Part shown: positions 7,674 through 15,696 of the stretch, one piece after another
Position numbering within the stretch: the first letter of the stretch is position 1
Layout of the letters: each line of letters starts with the position of its first letter
DNA from: a virus
Virus record (IMG/VR): IMGVR_UViG_3300035661_000029
Location: 25,626-89,625 of that record
Direction: 5' to 3' (one strand)
DNA: 64,000 bases
Position numbers and translations under genes: made by a program
Notes under the pieces: generated by a model
Database searches by the model: none
Seen by the model: only the letters and a program-made list of their open reading frames with translations
Told to the model about the DNA's origin: nothing

Positions 7674-9545
7674 CTAGCCAAAGAAAAGTGCCGCGTTACC
7701 AAAATTAAGACCACCATTACCAACTTCATAGTCGGTGATCTGTCGAAGAAGCTCTGTCTGTTGTTCGGTGGAGCGCTGAAGCAGGCTTTCACCATTCAAG
7801 GTGATGCCACCATTTGCACCTGGAAGAGAGCTCGTGTACTTGGAACGAATCTCGCCAAGCATTTCCCAAAGTTCAGACTGTGCCCATCCTTGGAGCCACT
7901 GCTTAGCCCAACGATCAAGAAGAAGTTCCTGCTCTGTACGTTCCATTACGACTTCAAGTACAACGCGTTCCTGTTCCTGGTTAAGGTTGCGAAGGATAAG
8001 AAGCTGACGAGTAGCTTCATCCCACGTAAAGACAATGTTACCAGCGAAAATCTTCTCATAGGATTCAGCTAGCTGAGCCATCAAGTGAATTGAAAGGATG
8101 TCAACGTTCGAACCCTGGTAAAGCTGGTTGAAGAATGCTTGAGCATACAAACCATTTTCAGCTGAGATGGAGCTAATGCCAAGCTGGCCAATCCGGTGAA
8201 CCTTCAACACGTTCACGATCTTGTCAGTCTTGTCACGCGGATCATTTAGATAGTACAGTGTCTGACCGCGCTTAAGCGTGTAAGACACGTGACGGTGACT
8301 GTATGCATTGTCGGCCCTACGGCGGAATTCATCAAGCGCGTTGTCAATAGCAACGTTAAAGTGATCTTCATTTAGCTCGTTACAGACAGCTGGCCATCCA
8401 AGCTGGTTCTTCAAAATCTTGATTAGGCGAAGACGCTCGGCATATGAGCCGTCTGTACCTACTCCGACCTTATCAGAGATCGGGGTGCCAGCGCTAGATG
8501 TGTCTGCGCGAGACCATCCCGTTCCAACCCAAACCATTAAGGATGAAGTGGAGGTATTGTAGAAGAAGTCACCGATCTGCGGTATGTATGGGTCAAACGT
8601 ACCACCAATCAGGTTAGACTGGGCAATGCTTACAAAGCTACCACCAGCGAAAACGTGAACCAAGTCAGGTGAAGGATCAAACCACTGCCCAAGACTGTAG
8701 AACTTAAGCGAGTAGGTGGCGGGTGCTGCTATGACTGCCTGGATGGATAAATAGGCAAAGTCGCCAGTGACAGCTGAAGTAGGAAGAGATGAAACGCTCG
8801 CAATGCTGTTGAATGGAGCCCATGCAGCTCCAAGCTTTACAAGGGTGTTGGTTGGGTCACAGATGACCCACTGCGTACCATCAAAGTATTTAAGGTGTTG
8901 ATCGATGCTGTTGAAGAACAGCATGCTCTTCTCAATTGGAAGGGAATCACCGATTGGAACTGTAGCTTGATTACTCTTAATCCAAGCTGACATCTGATCA
9001 TTCCATACCAGCACACTGTTAGCTGTTGGGTCAAAATAGATTTGACCGTTGACTGGATTGTCTGGAGGGAGGATGGCAGAAGGGATCGAACCCGCGTAGG
9101 AGTTAGAAGACTTCTCAATAACGCTGTTTGAGTCAAGTGGGTATGATTGCTGACCAAGCGTGTAGTATTGAAGAATGTTTGAGGCAGCATGGATCGAAGC
9201 GAAGTAGATCTTATTTGGGTCTACATTAGTAACATCAACGTACGTCTGTTGAATATTGTCACCGAAGAAACCGTAGAAGGCGGCAACGACTTGAGCTGTG
9301 TCGATCTTATCAGCAGGGGCTGCCCAGTTTGATGATGCAATGTAGCGGGTACCATCTGTTGGAAAGTTGACAGCAGAAAAACGCTCTTCTGACAGAAGAA
9401 CTACCGCGCCAGCATAGGTTGCTGAATTAACAGGTAGGTCCCAGGAAATTCTAAGCGTGGTTGGGTTTGTCTTAATGACGGTTAGAGTCATAGCTCTACC
9501 ATCATTCCAAAGCTCGTGCGTTGAGAGTTGAAGCTGATCTGACAT
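7674..9545 (-). CDS. 13: neck protein gp13 with N-terminal adhesin-like extension
   Basis: 623 residues from ATG 9545 (MSDQLQLSTHELWND); an in-frame ATG at 9575 lies against the promoter and is rejected, while AGGA precedes 9545. The C-terminal ~260 residues look like the T4 head-completion/neck protein gp13: DHFNVAIDNALDEFRRR, an AKQWLQGWAQSELWEMLG helix and KYTSSLPGANGGITLNG. T4 gp13 is 309 residues. The extra N-terminus holds a fibronectin-III-like domain (about 12-110) and three short repeats of the form GxxYF...L.VWxGxxW (near 165-200, 205-230, 325-350) typical of phage fibres. This fuses a connector subunit to surface modules, perhaps replacing separate collar fibres. Confidence 0.75.
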   Translation of the reverse strand: MSDQLQLSTHELWNDGRAMTLTVIKTNPTTLRISWDLPVNSATYAGAVVLLSEERFSAVNFPTDGTRYIASSNWAAPADKIDTAQVVAAFYGFFGDNIQQTYVDVTNVDPNKIYFASIHAASNILQYYTLGQQSYPLDSNSVIEKSSNSYAGSIPSAILPPDNPVNGQIYFDPTANSVLVWNDQMSAWIKSNQATVPIGDSLPIEKSMLFFNSIDQHLKYFDGTQWVICDPTNTLVKLGAAWAPFNSIASVSSLPTSAVTGDFAYLSIQAVIAAPATYSLKFYSLGQWFDPSPDLVHVFAGGSFVSIAQSNLIGGTFDPYIPQIGDFFYNTSTSSLMVWVGTGWSRADTSSAGTPISDKVGVGTDGSYAERLRLIKILKNQLGWPAVCNELNEDHFNVAIDNALDEFRRRADNAYSHRHVSYTLKRGQTLYYLNDPRDKTDKIVNVLKVHRIGQLGISSISAENGLYAQAFFNQLYQGSNVDILSIHLMAQLAESYEKIFAGNIVFTWDEATRQLLILRNLNQEQERVVLEVVMERTEQELLLDRWAKQWLQGWAQSELWEMLGEIRSKYTSSLPGANGGITLNGESLLQRSTEQQTELLRQITDYEVGNGGLNFGNAALFFG

Positions 9546-9576
9546 TGATATCCTGACAATGTGAATTGTTATCACA

Positions 9577-9584
9577 TATTTATG
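9577..9584 (-). promoter_or_regulatory. T4-type late promoter (CATAAATA)
   Basis: Reverse strand CATAAATA, 32 nt upstream of the gp13 start, within the divergent gap to the LysM-like gene. Confidence 0.6.
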
Positions 9585-9660
9585 CTATCTAACAGGATTA
9601 CGGTGTCTTTCAGATTTAAAGGATCACTTCAAGTAAATAAAGAAACAGTGGAGAACATTC

Positions 9661-9885
9661 ATGAGCATCAACGATCGTACAAAAGCAAAGAGGCACCTTT
9701 ACATGCCAGGAGATACCGTATCAGGCGTGATCAAGAAGTACAACCTCTTTGACATCTCAAAGCAAGAGATGGACGCTATGATTGAAGAGTACAAGCAGAT
9801 AAATGCACCTGGTGTTATTAAGCCAGGAATGAGTGCCCTGATACCAATTCTAGTGCGTCATCACGATGCTGTCTTTAACCGTTAA
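9661..9885 (+). CDS. small LysM-like protein
   Basis: 74 residues, starting at ATG 9661 behind a GTGGAG shine-dalgarno; an out-of-frame longer ORF from 9561 is ignored. It is essentially one LysM-like unit: PGDTVSGVIKKYN near the start, an INAPGVIKPGMSALIPIL ending. LysM domains bind peptidoglycan or act as docking modules; T4-like baseplate proteins such as gp53 also contain one. This is the only plus-strand gene between 0 and 21 kb, divergent from gp13 and convergent with the next gene, with which it overlaps by 11 bp. A structural or peptidoglycan-targeting role is inference. Confidence 0.6.
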   Translation: MSINDRTKAKRHLYMPGDTVSGVIKKYNLFDISKQEMDAMIEEYKQINAPGVIKPGMSALIPILVRHHDAVFNR

Positions 9886-10087
9886 GATGTTCGTTTAGAG
9901 TATCGATGTAGGCTTCAAGTTCAATCTTGCGGGTTGCCATTGCAGCCAATGTGTTGTCAACCCTCATAACCCCGTGACTGCGGGTCTGACGGCTGTAATC
10001 AACTCCTTGAAGGCGGCCAATGCTGGCGGAAACAAGCTTATGTTCCGCGATTAGCTTGTCAAGGTATTCTTGTGAGAAGTGCTGCAT
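9875..10087 (-). CDS. small hypothetical helical protein
   Basis: 70 residues from MQHFSQEYLDKL; this start has AAGGAT at the right distance, better than the upstream in-frame ATGs at 10144/10141. Mostly charged alpha-helix (LDKLIAEHKLVSASIGRL, then KIELEAYIDTLNEHL), likely a short coiled coil. No family recognised. Confidence 0.5.
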   Translation of the reverse strand: MQHFSQEYLDKLIAEHKLVSASIGRLQGVDYSRQTRSHGVMRVDNTLAAMATRKIELEAYIDTLNEHLNG

Positions 10088-10187
10088 ATAGTTATCCTTT
10101 ATGGTTATTTTTCTGGCGAGCAAGCGCCTTAGGAAGTTCATCATGTTGATTGATTATAAACCAGTGACAAGCTGATAAAAACTTCAA

Positions 10188-10583
10188 TCAGAACATTTCT
10201 GAAAGCTGGTCATCATTGCGGTCTGCTACTATCTTTTCTATCCTACGACGCTCACGGTAAAGTGAAAGCAGGAAGTAGCTGCTTAGGAACATGAACACCC
10301 CAGTGAAGAGATTAGGAAGCAACCAGTCCATTGCTGCAAAGTCATGTCCATTTGTATAAATGAAGTAGATACGGTAGAAGAAATTTAAGCCTGATACAAT
10401 AGCCACGCAGGCGGTAATGTAACCATGCGCGAGAACACCACTGTCAATCTCATGGTTATACTTTATCCAGATGTACTCTTGGTAGTAGGAGATGAACGGT
10501 ATTAGAACCCATCCGCCAAGTAGCGCTGACATACCCGAGACAAACGATACGAGGATTGTTAGGGGCACGTAAAAGTCTTCCAT
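10188..10583 (-). CDS. three-helix membrane protein of unknown function
   Basis: 131 residues with three clear hydrophobic segments: about 6-34, 50-76 and 87-110, then a strongly charged C-terminal tail (RERRRIEKIVADRNDD). This layout would fit a class I holin, but the lysis genes are at 61-64 kb and nothing else supports that role. It starts one base after the stop of the 465-aa gene and so is in the same transcript. Confidence 0.6.
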   Translation of the reverse strand: MEDFYVPLTILVSFVSGMSALLGGWVLIPFISYYQEYIWIKYNHEIDSGVLAHGYITACVAIVSGLNFFYRIYFIYTNGHDFAAMDWLLPNLFTGVFMFLSSYFLLSLYRERRRIEKIVADRNDDQLSEMF

Positions 10584-10584
10584 G

Positions 10585-11982
10585 TTACAGGCTCGCTAAG
10601 TGTTCTTTATCTTTCTTGCCCAAGCACTTTTCCGCAGCTGCGATAATTTGTGCCTTATACTTATGCACTTGCTTGTTACCAAGTGCATCGAATGTTACGA
10701 GATCAGGCTTAGTTCCCGGCTTACCAAAAACAACATTGATGCCATAATAGTAATCATCTTGCGCATCAGCATCTGGTCCCATAACAAGTACCATCACCCC
10801 ATCTGGCTCATGGGAGACATTAGTACCTTTAAACTGTTCTGCCTCATCAAGGCGCCCGCACAGCAGCTTCTTAACTGCCAGCTGAAGGAAACTTTCCTTC
10901 AGGCCTTCATTCTTTTTGATAGCACACTTTTGCTCGCTAACAGTATGGAGCTTGTGCTTAAGACAGTCGTCAAGCTCCTTTTGAGCTTGCTCGTTGGCGG
11001 CAAAATCACCAGCAAGTACAGAATACTTTTCATTCTTAGCTTCCAAGACCTTGCTCATCACTCTGCGACCATAGGATTCCTGCTTCTGTGTTCCGAGAGC
11101 TCCAAGTGGGTGAACTGCCATATATGCGTCGATAAGGTCCTTAGTGAAGTTCTCATCGTAATCAAAATAGTAGTTAGCTGAGTTGCGGCCTATGTCCTTC
11201 TCAGCCATCTTCTTTCCGGCTTCTAGGATATCCTTTTCTGTTTTAAGATCAGCTGGTAGGCGCTTTGCGATGTCATCAGCGTAGCGCTCTTCCTTTTCCT
11301 CTGACGATGAATTTTCCTTTGAAACTTCTTCAGACTCCTTGATCATAAGGTGGTCTGATGCTCCAATGCCGCGAAGGCTCTTAGCATTAAACTTCATTGT
11401 TTCTTTTGTCTTGTGATCATAGACTATGATGGTTGTTGGGGTAATTTTCTCGATGTTGAACTTACCGTACAGCCCATCGTCAGCGCCCTTGACTGACTGG
11501 CAAACCTTCACAATGTCACCAACAGCATACTCTTCCTTAACGTCACGTCGCTTCTTTAGCTCTTCCGCGCGTTCAAAGTCCTTATCCTCGCTACCATGTC
11601 CCTTCTTGCGGTCAGCTATCTTGTAGCCGATTAGCTTCATGAGCTGCTCGTCAGCTTCGTACTTAGTAGGATAAACCCATTCCTTCTGCTCTTTCCAATC
11701 CCTGGCATCAGAGATGATAGCCCATTCATGATTGCGCTCCTCAACCTTGTAGAACGTCTTCACAGTTTCCCACCAATCTTCACCTGCATACTTAGCATCC
11801 AGGTTCTTCATCTTAGCTTTCATTTCAAAATCCATCTGATCATTAGCTAGCTTAAGAACGTTAGCTAGCATTTTTGGATCAGCATTAGACTTCTTAAGCT
11901 TTTCATAGCGCGCGAACGCCTGAGCAGCGGTTTCATGCTTAAGCTTTGCTTCTTGGATTGTAGTTAGTTGATGGATGAGCAT
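10585..11982 (-). CDS. large basic/acidic mosaic protein, candidate internal head protein
   Basis: 465 residues, not recognised. The N-terminus MLIHQLTTIQEAKL closely parallels that of the 87-aa prohead-locus protein (MLIKQLLCINEAYQ): both end in I-x-E-A, the cleavage signature of the T4 prohead protease. The first 130 residues are charged helix. An SH3/KOW-like strand set follows (YAVGDIVKVCQSVKG - IEKITPTTIIVYDHKTKE, about 150-200), then a Glu/Lys-rich linker and a C-terminal alpha/beta part. Transcribed from a late promoter just upstream. I infer a protein packaged in the head and possibly ejected with DNA. Confidence 0.6.
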   Translation of the reverse strand: MLIHQLTTIQEAKLKHETAAQAFARYEKLKKSNADPKMLANVLKLANDQMDFEMKAKMKNLDAKYAGEDWWETVKTFYKVEERNHEWAIISDARDWKEQKEWVYPTKYEADEQLMKLIGYKIADRKKGHGSEDKDFERAEELKKRRDVKEEYAVGDIVKVCQSVKGADDGLYGKFNIEKITPTTIIVYDHKTKETMKFNAKSLRGIGASDHLMIKESEEVSKENSSSEEKEERYADDIAKRLPADLKTEKDILEAGKKMAEKDIGRNSANYYFDYDENFTKDLIDAYMAVHPLGALGTQKQESYGRRVMSKVLEAKNEKYSVLAGDFAANEQAQKELDDCLKHKLHTVSEQKCAIKKNEGLKESFLQLAVKKLLCGRLDEAEQFKGTNVSHEPDGVMVLVMGPDADAQDDYYYGINVVFGKPGTKPDLVTFDALGNKQVHKYKAQIIAAAEKCLGKKDKEHLASL

Positions 11983-12008
11983 GTTTGAACCCCTAAAAGA
12001 TATTACTT

Positions 12009-12016
12009 TATTTATT
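12009..12016 (-). promoter_or_regulatory. T4-type late promoter (AATAAATA)
   Basis: Reverse strand AATAAATA, 27 nt upstream of the 465-aa gene start. Confidence 0.6.
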
Positions 12017-12050
12017 GGTTAAAGGCTCTGTAGAGATGCTTCGGTGACTC

Positions 12051-12227
12051 TCAGCTGAAGTACTTAATCACCTGTGGGTTGCGACGCTTAAAATGAAGGC
12101 CATGACTCCCTTTAGGACTGCCTAGCTTCATCTGCTTTCTTCTGCCAAAGGTTGCTTGAGAGTATCCCCTGAAGTAAGGTCTTTCTCTAGGATGCTTCTT
12201 GTGGTAGGCATCAGGCTTGTAGCGGGT
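12051..12227 (-). pseudogene. coding-like small basic frame without a start codon
   Basis: The 362-nt interval between the 465-aa gene and gp23 has no intact gene. On the minus strand a 58-codon frame is open from 12227 to a TGA at 12051, rich in Arg/Lys/Tyr/Gly (for example RERPYFRGYSQATFGRRKQ) and protein-like to its end (PQVIKYFS), but it begins after a TAA with no ATG/GTG/TTG near its head. The first internal ATG would leave 26 residues. Upstream, the same frame before the TAA (PDFGFRAK) and a neighbouring frame (SAGKPA) can be joined to it with two compensating indels. It follows its own late-type promoter. Most likely a decayed small late gene. Confidence 0.35.
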
Positions 12228-12265
12228 TTACCAGCAGATTTTTGCCCTGAATCCAAAGTCTGGAT

Positions 12266-12273
12266 TATTTATC
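12266..12273 (-). promoter_or_regulatory. T4-type late promoter (GATAAATA)
   Basis: Reverse strand GATAAATA, just downstream of the gp23 terminator and about 40 nt ahead of the broken basic frame. Confidence 0.5.
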
Positions 12274-12287
12274 TGTTCCGGGGCATG

Positions 12288-12316
12288 AAAAAGGAGATCC
12301 GAAGACCTCCTTTTTT
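12288..12316 (-). terminator. intrinsic terminator after gp23 (bidirectional shape)
   Basis: Seven-bp stem GGAGGTC/GATCTCC with a TTCG tetraloop on the minus strand, A6 before and T5 after. It lies 29 nt past the capsid gene stop. Confidence 0.85.
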
Positions 12317-12344
12317 ACTTTAGCTTACTAGCTTCTTTATTCGA

Positions 12345-13583
12345 TTAAATGAATGAAAGGTTAGCTACGCTGATCCGGCCATAATAGTCGGCAGAGTTGC
12401 CAAGAGACGTTGCGCTTGAGGTAAAGGTAGCTTTACCATAACGTGTCATCAAGGAAACGTGTGGGTTGAACGTATTAGGATCAACAACAACACCAGAAGA
12501 CATAAGAGGAATGTATGGGCAGTAGAAGTAACCAGCGTCCATTTCACCAGAGCCACCCTTGAAGCCCACTAAGATTGGTTCTGTACCTTGATCGTGATAG
12601 ATGTAGGTGTAAACCTTGATGGAACCGTTAAGAGTACCAACAAGCTTCGTGTTGTTTGGACCATCGAAGGAACCGGAAACAGCTGGTGCGAAGACAGACT
12701 TAGCAGCAGACTGAAGAACGGAAACTACAAGTGGAGAAACAACGATCCAGTTAGCTGGTCCACGACGTGTCTTACGAGCGATTTCGTTAGCGACCTTGTT
12801 GATAAGAACACCAATAACTGCGTGACGGTCGCCAATGTAGTTAGGCACACCAGTGAATGAACCAGCCATATCGAAGGAAGCAGTTGTACCTGCAAGAGCG
12901 ATAAGGTCATTAATCAATTCATTGTCAACGTCAGAAACAACTGCTGCAGAAAGAGATGCAGTGATTTCAGCTTCAAGGTCAAGACCATGAGATGCCTTCA
13001 AATCCTGCATAGCTTCTGGGGTCCAACGTGCTTGCAACTTACGTGAGCCAGCTGTAACAGTTTGCTTCAATACTTCAAGAGTAAGAGCACGACCACCGAA
13101 TGCTTCGAAGTCGGAAGTAGCAGCAGCAACACCAGTAGAGGTACCAGCGGCTGGGCCACCTGCAGGAGCAGCAACGTCAGAAGTAGAGTAGAAACGCTTT
13201 GTCTTGCTGTTGTTACCGAAGATTTCATCGCCAGAGGAGATGTCATCAGCTGTACCACCGTCAAGAGTGCCTGCAAGAGCTGTAGTAGCTACAGTTTCTG
13301 CAAACAAGAAACGCATAGAGTATACAAGACCAACTGGACCGCTCATTGGCTGTACACCAACAAGTTCAGTAGCAATTGTGCCAGGGATAATACGGCGAAT
13401 CATAGGGATAACGATCTTTTGGAAGTTACCGATTGCGCCAGCGGTGTTTGTACCAGCAGCTGCAGTTTCTTGCAAGTGCTGAAGTTGGTTGTCAAGAACC
13501 GGAGCTAAGATTCTCTTCTTGCTTTCTGATAGACCTTCAAGAAGGGTATCTTTGGTTTCTTGCCAGTTTTCATATAGTTCCAT
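12345..13583 (-). CDS. 23: major capsid protein gp23
   Basis: 412 residues (T4 gp23: 521 before processing). Forms the hexamers of the head. The key match is ATELVGVQPMSGPVGLVYSMRFLF (T4: FDICGVQPMNSPTGQVFALRAVY), preceded by IPMIRRIIPG as in T4 MVRRAIPN. A prohead-protease site HLQE at residues 36-39 precedes TAAAGTNTAGAIG, so maturation should leave about 373 residues beginning at Thr40. It lies 21 nt downstream of the scaffold gene and ends before a strong terminator, as expected for a highly expressed last gene of the head operon. Confidence 0.95.
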   Translation of the reverse strand: MELYENWQETKDTLLEGLSESKKRILAPVLDNQLQHLQETAAAGTNTAGAIGNFQKIVIPMIRRIIPGTIATELVGVQPMSGPVGLVYSMRFLFAETVATTALAGTLDGGTADDISSGDEIFGNNSKTKRFYSTSDVAAPAGGPAAGTSTGVAAATSDFEAFGGRALTLEVLKQTVTAGSRKLQARWTPEAMQDLKASHGLDLEAEITASLSAAVVSDVDNELINDLIALAGTTASFDMAGSFTGVPNYIGDRHAVIGVLINKVANEIARKTRRGPANWIVVSPLVVSVLQSAAKSVFAPAVSGSFDGPNNTKLVGTLNGSIKVYTYIYHDQGTEPILVGFKGGSGEMDAGYFYCPYIPLMSSGVVVDPNTFNPHVSLMTRYGKATFTSSATSLGNSADYYGRISVANLSFI

Positions 13584-13604
13584 TGAAATTCTCCTTAGGA
13601 CTAA

Positions 13605-14483
13605 TTAAGAGTTCATGCCAGCAAGTCTTCTTAATTCAGAATGCTTATCGCTAGCTACAGTTTTGGTTGGAGCAGAAAGCTCATCACCAGTTACAACAAC
13701 AGACTCGGTGAGAGCCTTAGCATCTGCTTCTTGGCGTACTGCAGGAGATTGCTCTTCCTTTAGAACACGGCCAATGAAGTGATTGAATGCTTCTTCAAGA
13801 CGCGCAGTCTCTACGTTCTGAAGAACGAAGGACATTTGCTCGCGTTTCTTTCCTTGAAGAGGAGCAAGTATTTTTTCTAATTTAGATTCGCGAATCAACT
13901 TAGCTGAAGATTCTTCAAGCTTAGCGATTGTGGATTCTGCGTCGCTTAGTTTAGCTACGGCCGCTTGTAACTTAGATTGAGTTGAATCTTCGTCGATATG
14001 TGCAGTGTTGAATTCAGTAGCGAATGCTTCGAAGATTTTGCGACCAAATTCGTTTTGCTTAACGATTTCAAGATCTTCGCGAAGTTCCTTGAACTCTTCG
14101 GTCAAACGAAGGTCAAAGAATGCGTCCATCTTATCTACTAATTGGTCGAGTTCTTCTGAAAGGGTCTCAGCCATAGCATGCTTTTCTTCAACGATCTTTT
14201 CAGCATATTCTGCTTCAAGGTCGCGGAAGCGTTCGATGTCATGACGAAGCTCTTCGATTTCTTCTTCAAGTTTCTTAGCAACGAAAGTTTCGACGTTCTC
14301 AATCAAGCTGTCGCGTTCGTTAGCCCACTGTTCAGCAATTTCACCTCTTACTGCAAGGGTAACTTCTTCACGAACAGTAGTTTTATACTGTTCGACGGAA
14401 GCTGTCCATTGGGTAGAGATTTCTGCTCTTGCCTCTTCGCTTAATAGCTCAGAGTTTAGCAATTTCTGAAGGATTAAATCCAT
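13605..14483 (-). CDS. 22: prohead scaffold protein gp22
   Basis: 292 residues, almost entirely charged alpha-helix (LEEEIEELRHDIERFRDLEAEYAE and similar), the usual composition of the T4 core protein that is degraded by gp21 during maturation. Immediately upstream of gp23, as in T4 (21-22-23). The C-terminus ends ELRRLAGMNS, a motif repeated twice in the 200-aa core protein upstream, which may mark an assembly contact. Transcribed from an exact TATAAATA late promoter, with a hairpin in the leader. Confidence 0.85.
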   Translation of the reverse strand: MDLILQKLLNSELLSEEARAEISTQWTASVEQYKTTVREEVTLAVRGEIAEQWANERDSLIENVETFVAKKLEEEIEELRHDIERFRDLEAEYAEKIVEEKHAMAETLSEELDQLVDKMDAFFDLRLTEEFKELREDLEIVKQNEFGRKIFEAFATEFNTAHIDEDSTQSKLQAAVAKLSDAESTIAKLEESSAKLIRESKLEKILAPLQGKKREQMSFVLQNVETARLEEAFNHFIGRVLKEEQSPAVRQEADAKALTESVVVTGDELSAPTKTVASDKHSELRRLAGMNS

Positions 14484-14509
14484 GCAGTTCTCCTTTATTG
14501 TTGGGGGAA

Positions 14510-14534
14510 TTAAAGACTGAATAGCCGTCTTTAA
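14510..14534 (-). promoter_or_regulatory. leader hairpin upstream of gp22
   Basis: Eight-bp inverted repeat TTAAAGAC / GTCTTTAA with a nine-nt loop, between the late promoter and the gp22 start; no U-tract. Could stabilise the gp22-gp23 mRNA or weakly terminate the upstream transcript. Confidence 0.4.
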
Positions 14535-14595
14535 TGGCTTAGAACTTTAACGCGTTCAATATTTAAAAATAAACATCGCGTGAAACGTACAATTT

Positions 14596-14603
14596 TATTT
14601 ATA
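14596..14603 (-). promoter_or_regulatory. T4-type late promoter (exact TATAAATA)
   Basis: Reverse strand is the exact consensus, 113 nt upstream of the scaffold start; drives gp22-gp23. Confidence 0.75.
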
Positions 14604-14661
14604 CAAACGCGTAAAATTCCATAAAAATCAAGCATACTTTATATGCTATCAAACTTCAAAC

Positions 14662-14853
14662 TTACTCTGTTTCACTTTCATTACCAACAGTAATTTGCTC
14701 TTCATCTGTTGGAGCGGATGTGGCTAATTTGCCAATTCCTGAAATTTCTTGCATCTTTACTGTCATGTAACCATGAAGATCAAGAGCTGCCTCTTCTGGC
14801 TTATCATTGATCAAATTGTTGAGCATGCTTTTTAGGGCCTCGCGCTTATCCAT
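14662..14853 (-). CDS. small prohead-locus protein
   Basis: 63 residues starting MDKREALKSMLNNLINDK behind AAGGAG, with a helix (EEAALDLHGYMTVKMQEI) and an acidic tail (SETE). Located between the core-protein gene and the scaffold gene, where T4-like phages encode small core proteins (gp67/gp68 in T4). I recognise the general type in T4-like genomes but cannot assign a T4 gene. Confidence 0.6.
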   Translation of the reverse strand: MDKREALKSMLNNLINDKPEEAALDLHGYMTVKMQEISGIGKLATSAPTDEEQITVGNESETE

Positions 14854-14922
14854 ATTGTTATCTCCTTAGGCTATGAGCCAATGGGTTTTAGAGGTTTAGC
14901 CGACCTCTTTAAACGGCGTTGA

Positions 14923-15094
14923 TTATTTTTGATCGAGAGCTTTCTCGGTCTTGTCTTCGACATTCTGCACGCCCTTTAGAGTGGCAGGTGTCTTGAGCGC
15001 ACGGTATTTATTGGTTGAAGAGCTAAGCTTCTCGTGTAAGACCTTTTAGCTCTTCAACGGACTTAATACCTTCTTTGACTTGATGAAGCTTCAT
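14923..15094 (-). pseudogene. small ORF with single-base frameshift, core-protein locus
   Basis: An ATG at 15094 overlaps the stop of the 200-aa gene (TGATGA). It reads MKLHQVKEGIKSVEELKGLTREA and stops after 23 codons at 15023. In the next frame the reading continues smoothly (VLHEKLSSSTNKYRALK ... EDKTEKALDQK) to a TAA at 14923. Removing one A from the AAAA run at the join gives one ~56-residue lysine-rich helix. Either a true 23-aa peptide, a frameshifted gene or a sequencing slip. Confidence 0.4.
15005..15012 (-). promoter_or_regulatory. possible late promoter (AATAAATA)
   Basis: Reverse strand AATAAATA, 152 nt upstream of the 63-aa gene, inside the broken small frame; may be coincidental codons (Asn-Lys-Tyr). 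Confidence 0.35.
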
Positions 15095-15696
15095 CACTCT
15101 TTAGCTGGCTTATCTTCGGCATCGGCGACCGAATCACTCTTGCTTGCAGCTTCTTCAGCTTGCTTCTTACCGTCCTTCTGGCCAGCTTCATAGACCTTCA
15201 TAAGAAGTTCTTCAAGCTCTTCGCCTTCCTTACCTTCGGCGGCCTTGGCAATCTTCCTGATAACGGCTGGAAGTTCTTCTTCGCCCTCATCACCCTCGCC
15301 CTCATCACCCTCGCCATCTGCTGTGTCTTCAACTTCATCAGATTCAATGATAGGTGAAAGACCAGCAATCTTGCGAAGGAATTCTGAACTTTCCTTAACA
15401 GCAAATGCTTTTTCAAGTGCTTCCTTGCAAGAGTCAAGCACTGCCTTACGGTCTTCATCAAGGTTCTTACCAGCACGGTTAATGTAGAAGTTAAGAGCAG
15501 ACATTGCGCTCTTAAGGTCCTTGTGGTTGGACTTCAACCACTTAACGATCTTTGCCTTTGAACCAGTGGCGAACAAACCTTCTGGTGGTTCTTCCTTGGT
15601 TTCTGCCGTGTCAATAAACTTAGCCTTCTTTGCTTCGACCAAGGCTGCGCGGTCTGTTGAAAGACCTGCTAGTTGTCTAATTCTTAAGTTGTTCAT
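15094..15696 (-). CDS. acidic prohead core protein candidate
   Basis: 200 residues. Begins MNNLRIRQLAGLST, then RAALVEAKK (an L-V-E processing-type site). The middle is helical; residues about 120-140 are a Glu/Asp/Gly acidic run (GEGDEGEGDEGEEE), and the C-terminus is Lys/Glu/Ala-rich. An acidic small core protein next to the protease recalls T4 gp67, though it is larger and not clearly homologous. The motif LR(R/Q/K)(L/I)AG(L/M) appears here twice (residues 4-12 and 106-113) and once at the end of gp22. Overlaps the 87-aa gene by four bases. Confidence 0.6.
   Translation of the reverse strand: MNNLRIRQLAGLSTDRAALVEAKKAKFIDTAETKEEPPEGLFATGSKAKIVKWLKSNHKDLKSAMSALNFYINRAGKNLDEDRKAVLDSCKEALEKAFAVKESSEFLRKIAGLSPIIESDEVEDTADGEGDEGEGDEGEEELPAVIRKIAKAAEGKEGEELEELLMKVYEAGQKDGKKQAEEAASKSDSVADAEDKPAKE

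Noticed and set aside
7659-8072. 137-residue plus-strand ORF opposite gp13
   Set aside because: Antisense shadow of a recognised gene, with no ribosome site and unlike any protein pattern.
10188-10583. Holin assignment for the three-helix membrane protein
   Set aside because: Topology alone is not enough and the lysis genes are 50 kb away; kept as membrane protein of unknown function.
15005-15012. AATAAATA as a firm late promoter
   Set aside because: It lies in a coding-like frame 150 nt from the next gene, so it is listed only with low confidence.
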